Assembly: GCA_958510875.1 (NCBI GenBank)
Contig: OY294068.1
Location: 71,464,633 to 71,528,632 of the forward strand
DNA: 64,000 nucleotides
Direction: 5' to 3'
DNA from: Endomychus coccineus
Taxonomy: Eukaryota > Arthropoda > Insecta > Coleoptera > Endomychidae
Shown here piece after piece: positions 57,038 through 64,000 of the stretch. A model generated the notes under the pieces. It saw only the letters and a program-made list of their open reading frames with translations, searched no databases and was not told the DNA's origin. The translations under genes and the position numbers were made by a program. Position 1 is the stretch's first letter; each line of letters begins with the position of its first letter.

Positions 57038-58900
57038 TATGGCAACTCGCATATTAAAAGGAATGGATATGTTTACAATTCAATAATACTTAAAGATATT
57101 AATTGAATTAAGTGAACAATCAATTCAGGAAATGATGAACCCAGGAAACAGTCACAATAGGATGGGAAAGCAATCAACCCCATTCACCAAACTTTCGTGT
57201 CATTGTCTCATGCAGTCCATACATTTTGACTATCTCCACATGATAGATTTCCATTCCGTGGTCAAAAGCATCTTAAATATTAATATTAATTTGAGAACTA
57301 GTAGGCGAAAAAATGTATTATTTGAGTAGCTAAATCTTTCGTCGATATAGAATTTATTATCTATTTCGCCCGGTGCTATAGGTCGATCTAATCCTGAGTA
57401 AACTCAATGTGAGTTAACATTTAGTTAAATTTTAAGCACATATAATATCTTAATAGTTATAATGAATCTCAATTGACTAGATAAAATAATAATTATTATT
57501 AATTAGGTCACATTTTTAAAGCTAATTGTTTGGTTTCTTATTTTGTGTTACCATAATAAACAATACTAGACAAGTTCATAAATATGACGTTTGTTGTGTT
57601 CGGCGCACTGAGATCTTGAATTCTTAAAATATACTTAGTATACAAAACCAGATCTGAATGTCAAAAATCACATGTGCAATTTATCATAATATTACTGCAG
57701 CCAATATTATGGACTAAAACTTGTTAAAAAATAAGGGCGTTTCTATATTCAACAACAGATTTTGTTAAGTGGAAATTTTTATAAACAGCGAATATTGTAT
57801 AACCACGGCTGTTGACATCAATAAAATTATTTCAAAATCAAATATACCCTAAATCCTGAATACCCTTATATTCAGTGACTTTAAACTTACATTAGCTATC
57901 TTCAGCAGATCTGGAACAGATAAAACCGATCAGTAGATTTCATATTATCTTTCCAAAATTTAACAGTAATAACTCCCGAAGAACATTAAAGAAATATTAC
58001 GATGTTTCTTATTCTGTGTCAGAGCTATATGAATATTCAACTGCTGAAATACGCATATGTATATTGTCGAGGGTATATTTTTACAGTTTTCAGTATCTCA
58101 ACGATTTGAGAAGTATATTAGTATAAAAAACATATTTGAATCATATTATCAAAATATGGATGAGCATGGGAAATATTACATGGATTCAAATTACAAATAC
58201 ATTTATGATCAAAACCATCGAATATAATATACGTCATCAATATCAAAACTCAAGAAGCAATCTGACTGACTGAATGATAGTTTGCGAAGACAAAATCTCT
58301 TCCCAAAGTTAATCGTTGTTTCCATTTGAAATGATTTTGATGTCCTGAATTTTGAATGTCCAATTAGTGAAGTAGATCACCGAAGTGGAATAATACTCAA
58401 ACCGATTGGCTGTAATTCATACTATGCTATTGTTTTTATCTTCACCTTCACTTGAAACACCATATTTGAATTTATTTGGTTCATTAATTCCATTTGACGT
58501 TGAATTTATGGTTTCTGTCTACTGTTTTGACCTGAATGTCACATCAGTAAAATGGAGAACAGAACAGACTTGTTTCTTAACAGTATAAAGTAAAGTGTAT
58601 ATGAATGCACCTATTTATGGACCAAGCGCCATCTCTTGAGACATCTCCGAACTGAGTAGATTGTACATGAATAACTTCCATGAAAACTATAAATCACTCC
58701 CGCTTCAAAGAAGCGATGTGAAATTGTTGCGCATTCTTTCAGTAGATGTCGAGCAAGCAGAAGAGTAATTTCACCAATATCTATATATATAGTATATTCA
58801 AATCCAAGACGAACCGGATGGAAACAAATATAGCTTGTTCCTTCCAGCGTTTTATCACTCGCTGAATGAGAAATTTGATGTATTAGAAACAATATATCCT
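57038..58900. other. AT-rich spacer, nothing recognised
   Basis: About 1.9 kb without recognisable genes or repeats; short frames at 57132, 58406 and 58611 carry no motif. Confidence 0.55.
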
Positions 58901-58966
58901 AGGGAAATAGGTCACATTAATACTTATGTCTACTATATTTTCGTCTTTACGTACAATCAGAAGACG
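58901..58966 (-). repeat. Penelope-like terminal-repeat remnant, ribozyme deleted
   Basis: On the minus strand it reads GTCTTCTGAT, then TGTACGTAAAGACGAAAAT, then TTAATGTGACCTATTTCCCT. This is the 5384-5475 sequence with the middle of the hammerhead (end of the first core box, stem II and GAAA) removed. The two stem I strands GTCTT and AAGAC are still present. Confidence 0.75.
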
Positions 58967-59430
58967 TTTAAAATCTAATTCACCTACTAAAGCGCGGAAT
59001 TTCTTAAACTAATTGTACTAGGCACTAATTGCTTTTATCGCATTAATTCCATTTGAAATGTCTACGTCGCAACGACGAACAAAACACAAATAGTTGAAAT
59101 TGTAATACTTTAATGTCTGAAATATATGAATATGTATTATAAAACTGCTACACAGTAATGACTCTATAGTTAAAGACGTCATATTTCGAAAACGAGGAAA
59201 AACAAACTGGCAACCAAAATCCATTAGCGCCAAGTACATTCTTGTTTGTAAATAGTGTTAAGAGATTCCTGTATAAGTTCCATCGAAATCTAATAGTCGA
59301 GGAATTATAGCCAATTACCTTCAATTTTTTACTGGCAACCTGTATCGAGATGCGGTTTCCGCCATTTGCTTCAGAAACACAATAGAAAAAAATGTGCCAT
59401 ATTTGTTTTACCCGGAAAAGCTTGGTTGCA
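58967..59430. other. Spacer, nothing recognised
   Basis: AT-rich interval that may contain more of the Penelope-like trailer; nothing identifiable. Confidence 0.4.
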
Positions 59431-60155
59431 CTTGTGCATGCAAAAAATGCATCTAAATAATGCGATTTGCGGAACAGTATTGTTGCTCACCAAATATTAA
59501 CCAAAATTGGTCAAAATTTGTTACTCAGGAGTTCCTGGGGTCGCTGATTACGAATTTGATGTTTACAAAACGCCATGCTGCACCCTGGGCCAGATTTCAG
59601 GGGCTTGGGGGGGATTTGCAGTATGAAGCGGGAATCCTCAAATTTTCTCAATTGTTCTGTATTTTGAGATTTTCAAGCACATACTAATTGATGTTGGTTA
59701 ACTCAAGTGCCCGGGGCAAAGTGGGGCAATGTGAGGTACTTTGCCGCGGGCACTTGAGTTAACGAACATCACTTAGTCTGTGCTTAAAAATCCCAAAATA
59801 CAGAACAATTGAGAAAATTTGAGGATTTCCGCTTTATACTGCAAATACCTTCCACTCAAGCCCCTGAAATCTGTCTCAGGGTGCAGCGTGGCGTTTTGTA
59901 ATCAGCGACCCCAAATACCCCCAGGAAACAATGTTTTTAGGTTTGTTGGTTGAAATTCGCTAATAGTCTCAAGTGCCTCACATTGCCACACTTCGTCACG
60001 GGTACTTGAGTTAACGAGCAGCACTTAGTCTGTGCCTAAAAATCCCAGAATTGCCATATAATACAGAATAATTGAGAACGTTTGAGGATTTCCGCTTTAT
60101 ACTGCAAATACCCCCGCCCCCCCAAGCCCCTGAAATCTGCCCCAGAATGCAGCGT
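59431..60155. mobile_element. Inverted-repeat element with a third, duplicated arm
   Basis: Arm a (about 59531-59729) and arm b (about 59734-59927) are reverse complements around a GC-rich centre (CTCAAGTGCCC and GGGCACTTGAG at 59703 and 59746). Arm c (about 59998-60152) repeats arm b in the same orientation: GAGTTAACGA, CACTTAGTCTGTGC, GAGGATTTCCGCTTTATACT and AGCCCCTGAAATCTG recur. No coding region; all frames are mirrored shadows. Confidence 0.8.
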
Positions 60156-61300
60156 AAATTAATTAATTTGTTATTATCTTAAATATGTAATGTAATGAGT
60201 ATCCTTAAATTTCACTTGGTTCTGAGGTTTCAAGGACGGACACTATACAAGTTTTTTGGAACCAGCAGTAACCTTAGAATATGTTTGCATACCAACTTTC
60301 TCACATGCTTGTTTTATCAAACGAAGAAATTCTGATTTTGGTAGGACGCCTCTATTATTGTTGTTCCAATCATCTTATATCTTTCTCCAAGCTATCTTCA
60401 AAGGTCGAAAGAATGCCACGTCTGAAGGTTGGTACAGATGCGTGGAATTTGCCTGTAAAAGTACGAAGCGAATATTATTCTCTCCGCAGAGCTTGATCAC
60501 GTTCCCAGATATATGGCTAGATAAATTATCGCCTGTCATCATCTTAGATGCATCTAGCGAATGGAAAAATGCCCACATTTTGATCATCTACATATCAAAC
60601 CGACCTCTAGAGTTTCTATTGTATCCAGCGCCATTTATTATTATTGGAAGCACTGTACTATCTGCAGAGGCTGCATCCATATCTCTTATACTTGTTTTGA
60701 ACAATACCGAATTCTCTCTGCATGTTTAACGCCTCTCTTGGCGACAACTTTTACTTGTCCCGGATCGTCCGTGAAATTGGTTTCGCCATAATTTATGAAG
60801 TTGGAGGCTGGAACTCCTAGACAATCTGTTAGATTTTCAAAGTTATGTTGTGATACTATCTCTTATCATAGCAGTTCTTGTCCTTCAAATATTTTCTTCT
60901 AATCTAACTGTGAGTATCGTGTCATAAAATGCCGCCATGCCAGGATTATTTTATTTAAATCGTTTTTCAACCCACCTGTTCTATTTAAATAAGATTGAAC
61001 AACATTTCACACATCCGTTTCTGTTAGTGGAAGACCCCAGATACCACACTTCATTAGTACTTTCACCAGCAGCATTTCTTCCCCTACATTTGGGGCTGCC
61101 TGTCCTTCCTATCTTGTATTTATATTTCTTTTTCAGGGTGTCTTTTTGAAGTTGTACTATGTTCTATGAATACTGATTAACCTTCGTTGAACCTCACCAA
61201 CAGCATTAGGCATGTACTGTGGATTATAATTTGATTTGCTTGTCGGACCAAGCTTTTTCTTCATATGTTCACACCATGCCTGATCGGTTCCACCCAACTA
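60150..61300 (-). pseudogene. Decayed pogo/Tigger-type transposase (DDE_1)
   Basis: Minus-strand readings follow the pogo/Tigger order. An N-terminal part near 61185-61245 (AVGEVQRRL); a middle part with KCGIWGLPLTETDV and SYLNRTGG (60960-61060); VPASNFINYGETNFTDDPGQ with the first catalytic block (about 60765-60825); KRGVKHAERIRYCSKQV (60700-60750). Then MTGDNLSSHISGNVIKLC (second catalytic Asp, 60490-60545) and NSTHLYQPSDVAFFRPLK (60395-60450; third Asp, with LYQPSD for the usual LxQPLD). After that GVLPKSEFLRLIKQACEKVG (60270-60330). First block reads GETN instead of DETN. Stops and shifts mark it as dead. The plus-strand frame at 60256-60729 is a shadow. Confidence 0.75.
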
Positions 61301-61744
61301 AATGCCAATTTTTAATATATATTCGTATAGCTTACTTTGAAGATTTTATGTGCACAGCAGTTTGTTCTCCAGTTTTGTAACATATTAACAGAAACATAAA
61401 TTCAAAATCGTAAATATTATTCAAGAACTTTGGTCATGTTGTACTGTTTCATATTACCGAGGGGAAGATTACGTAATTTAGCTTTTACCGTTAGGTGGCA
61501 GTATTTACTTGATAAATAAAATATCTGTTATCGGTTTCACCACGCTTGATATGTTCAGCCCCACTTAACGGTAATGATGCTTACCAAAAATTAAGAGACC
61601 ATGAATCATTTTTATATGTATCTAAAGGTGATTCAATAACATTTCGGGTGTAATTTTAAATGTAAAATTAGAAAGTGTGCAAAACTATAATTAATGTTGA
61701 GTAACTATGTACATATATTATGTACATACATATTATGTAATATA
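61301..61744. other. Spacer, nothing recognised
   Basis: AT-rich interval between the Tigger-type relic and the long-TIR element, ending in TA-rich sequence at the insertion site. Confidence 0.5.
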
Positions 61745-63961
61745 CAGGGTGTTTCAAAAAAAGATGGCCCACTGCTAGGATAGGTAGAACACTGAAAGAT
61801 AGATGGGGTTTGTTTAGTAAAAAAAATTCGTATTCAAGATACAGGGTATCGTAAAAAAATCCGGTAAACACATTTTTTACGATTATGTCGAAACTACTGG
61901 CAACATTATAATGAAGCTTTGTATGAATATGTTTTGTAAGATGACACATCGCATGAATTCATTTTCATATCTGACTCTCATAGAAGGCGCTAATCACACG
62001 GTTCGTACTGAGTAGTTTTGAACATAACATTGTTGTGGTAAGAGTTTCTAATTCAAATTTTGAGTGAAATCAAACATCATTCAATTTTATACCAAATAGC
62101 TACTCTGGTAAGACTCGATACTGTGTACCGTTTTTGGAATACATACATATTTTGATTTGAAAATGATGAAGTAATAACTGATGCTGGTATAAGGTAAAAA
62201 ACAATTACCAATTTATTAAAAACCAAAAACAAGAACATTATTCTAAAGCTAAAGTTATTAATTAAGCAAAGAATCACAAAAAGAAAATTAAAATAAATTT
62301 GAATAAAAACATGAAATATTCAGTCAGTTAGAATAATTGTTCAAATGATCCTCCGGTTTCACGAATACCTACACAATTCTATCATGTTTTCTAAAGAATG
62401 CATTAATTTTCTAAACGGTTGAGGATCAGCTATGGGGTTATTCAAGTGACGTTAAATTTTGTCTTGCAACTCTTGACGTGAATTTACCTCTGTATAATAG
62501 TGTTTTTCCTTAAAATACGACCAAACTAAGGATTGAAATCGCATGACCGTGGAGGCCAATGAGCCGGAGCTTCTGCACCTCTCCAATCCATCGATTCGAA
62601 TAATGGTTACTTCACCAATTACGATACCTTCTTTCAAAATGTGGGGGAACTCCATCATTCATAAAAAATAGAGATCTTCGCTCGTTTAGCGTTCAATCTT
62701 CTAATATCTCGAATAAATGATTTTCCAAAAAGTCAAGGTAAACGTTACCCTTTTAAATTTAATTAAAAATTAACTTCAAAGGAGTGTTGGCAATGTGATA
62801 GCCTTTCAACATGTGCATTCTCATCACACCAGTAGTGTGCATTATGGGAGTTAAACATTCCTTGTCGCGAACAGGTCGCCTCGTCGGTAAGGGGGATACA
62901 TTTGAAAAAAATTGTGAATAAGAACGTTTCAGAAAAATTCACTCTAATCGGTAGATAGTCTGGCAAGAGCTATTGAATTTTCCTGTATTGATAAGGATGC
63001 AGCAGCTGCTCCTTAAGTATCCTCCAAGTACTTGCAGAAGACGTATTAGTTTGTCGTGCCATATTCCTTACGCTAATTGTTGGATCTTGATCAACTAAAT
63101 CTAAAATGATGTTCTCTCTCTGAATGGTTCTTGTTGTTCTGGGCCCACCAGAATTGATTTTTTTTGGTGTCACATTCCCAGTTTCTCGACAACATCGTTC
63201 CACGGCTCTAAACGTTTTTTATTTGGCTTATGTTTCTTCTGGGAAACTTTTCTGCATAACGCGTAACAGCTGGACTAGCGTTCCCTATACACTCGCCTAA
63301 GGTTAATAACATTTCGGTGAATTCAACTTCTCAACTATCAATAAATGTTATTCTTCCTTGGCTAACTGTTTGAATATTTCATGTTTTTATTCACATTTAT
63401 TTTAATTTTCTTCTTGTGATTCTTTGTTTAATTAATAACTTTACCATCAGAATAATGTTATTATTTTTGGTTTTTAATAAATTGGTAATTGTTTTTCACT
63501 TTATACCAGCGTCAGTTATTACATCATCATTTTCTAATCAAAATATGTATGTATTCCGAAAACGGTACACAGTATCGAGTTTTATGAAGAGTACCTTTTT
63601 GGTGTAAAATTGTATGATATTTAATTTCCCTAAAATTTGAATTTGAAAATCTTACCTAATAAAAGTTATGTCCAAAACTACTCGGTATGAACCGTATAAT
63701 TAGCGCCCTCTTTGAGAGTAAGGTATAAAATAAATGCATGCAATGTGTCAGCTTCCAAAACATATTCATACAAAATTTCATCACAATGTTGCCCGTAGTT
63801 TCAACATAATTGTAAAAAATGTGTATTACATTTTTTTTTCACAACACCCTGTATCTCGAATGCCTGAATACGAATGCAGTTACGAAATGTTTGTGAGCTC
63901 ACTTATGTTTCAGTGTTCTGCCTATTCTAGCCACGGGGTCACCTTTTTTTGAAACATCCTG
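61745..63961 (-). mobile_element. Tc1/mariner-type element with ~600-bp terminal inverted repeats
   Basis: The ends are CAGGGTGTTTCAAAAAAAGA (61745) and, on the minus strand, CAGGATGTTTCAAAAAAAGG (63961), each next to TATA, consistent with TA target duplication. The inverted repeats extend about 590-610 bases inward (to about 62333 and from about 63350), diverged but collinear, with shared blocks such as CATATTCATACAAA, ACTACTC-GTA-GAACCGT and ATTGGTAATTGTTTTT. Mirrored frames in the arms (62077-62277, 63416-63607) are not genes. Between the arms is a decayed transposase on the minus strand. Confidence 0.9.
62440..63312 (-). pseudogene. Tc1/mariner-like transposase inside the long-TIR element
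   Basis: Starts MLLTLGECIGNASPAVTRYA at 63312, the typical N-terminal helix of this insect family (GEC-x-GNA-x-x-A-x-x-x-YAE-x-FP), then a stop after IKNV. The next frame (62970-63203) reads ERCCRETGNVTPKKINSGG, NMARQTNTSSASTWRILKEQ and LLHPYQYRKIQ, a helix-turn-helix pair. PLTDEATCSRQG (about 62865-62900) keeps the first catalytic Asp; NDGVPPHFE (about 62630-62660) the second; SCDFNP (about 62530-62550) the third. Frameshifts and at least two stops separate them, so the triad residues survive but the protein cannot be made. Same broad family as 19299-20130. Confidence 0.8.
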
Positions 63962-64000
63962 TATATGACTGTACACCTTATTTAATAAAAAAATAATCAA

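Noticed and set aside
60256..60729. 157-codon plus-strand open frame
   Set aside because: It is antisense to the recognisable DDE blocks of the pogo/Tigger-type relic.

Overview
The window is AT-rich animal nuclear DNA, almost certainly from an insect and plausibly a beetle or another element-rich arthropod. Everything recognisable is a transposable element or its relic: CR1/Jockey-type, RNase H-type and R1-like non-LTR elements, Penelope-like elements, a Ty3/gypsy relic, mariner/Tc1, hAT, pogo/Tigger and foldback elements. I found no confident host gene, no rRNA or tRNA gene, and nothing bacterial. The species call is inference.

Layout, 0-20 kb. A decayed mariner-like transposase (271-880) is followed by a foldback element (900-1867) and a decayed DDE transposase on the minus strand (3070-3960). 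The 3' part of a Penelope-like element (4323-5048, GIY-YIG endonuclease) comes next, with a hammerhead ribozyme motif in its trailing repeat (5384-5425). A CR1-like relic (5520-7612) is split by a second foldback element with a 5-bp target duplication. The best-preserved element is a non-LTR retrotransposon at about 11.8-16.1 kb with two undamaged ORFs, a PHD-finger ORF1 and an endonuclease/reverse transcriptase ORF2, and a (TA)n tail.

20-36.5 kb. An LTR-like block (17.8-19.2 kb, minus) has a related copy in opposite orientation at 23.9-25.9 kb. Between them lie a decayed Tc1/mariner-like gene (19.3-20.1 kb) and a complete but dead 1259-bp mariner with TA duplications. A decayed Penelope-like reverse transcriptase (26.6-28.4 kb, minus) abuts a homogeneous 147-bp satellite array of about 24 units (28381-31904). 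A 1181-bp internally deleted hAT element with a perfect 8-bp duplication sits at 35256-36436.

36.7-43 kb. Two arrays of a ~380-bp tandem repeat (36718-37712 and 41327-42820) flank a decayed gypsy pol and a 5'-truncated RNase H-type non-LTR element. Each unit carries, or has lost by mutation, a CTGATGA-stem-GAAA block that resembles a hammerhead ribozyme. Together with the Penelope-like ribozyme at 5.4 kb, this looks like an animal retrozyme and a possible mobilising partner. It is the most interesting observation here.

43-64 kb. There are further decayed transposase genes, an RNase H non-LTR element flanked by ~160-bp direct repeats and interrupted by a hAT MITE, and two more hAT MITEs with exact 8-bp duplications. 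A third foldback element is itself split by a 1745-bp LTR-like insertion. Two other long inverted-repeat elements, a pogo/Tigger relic, and a 2.2-kb Tc1/mariner-type element with ~600-bp terminal inverted repeats complete the window. The nesting gives a relative chronology: CR1 relic before foldback element, foldback element before LTR-like insertion, and RNase H element before hAT MITE.
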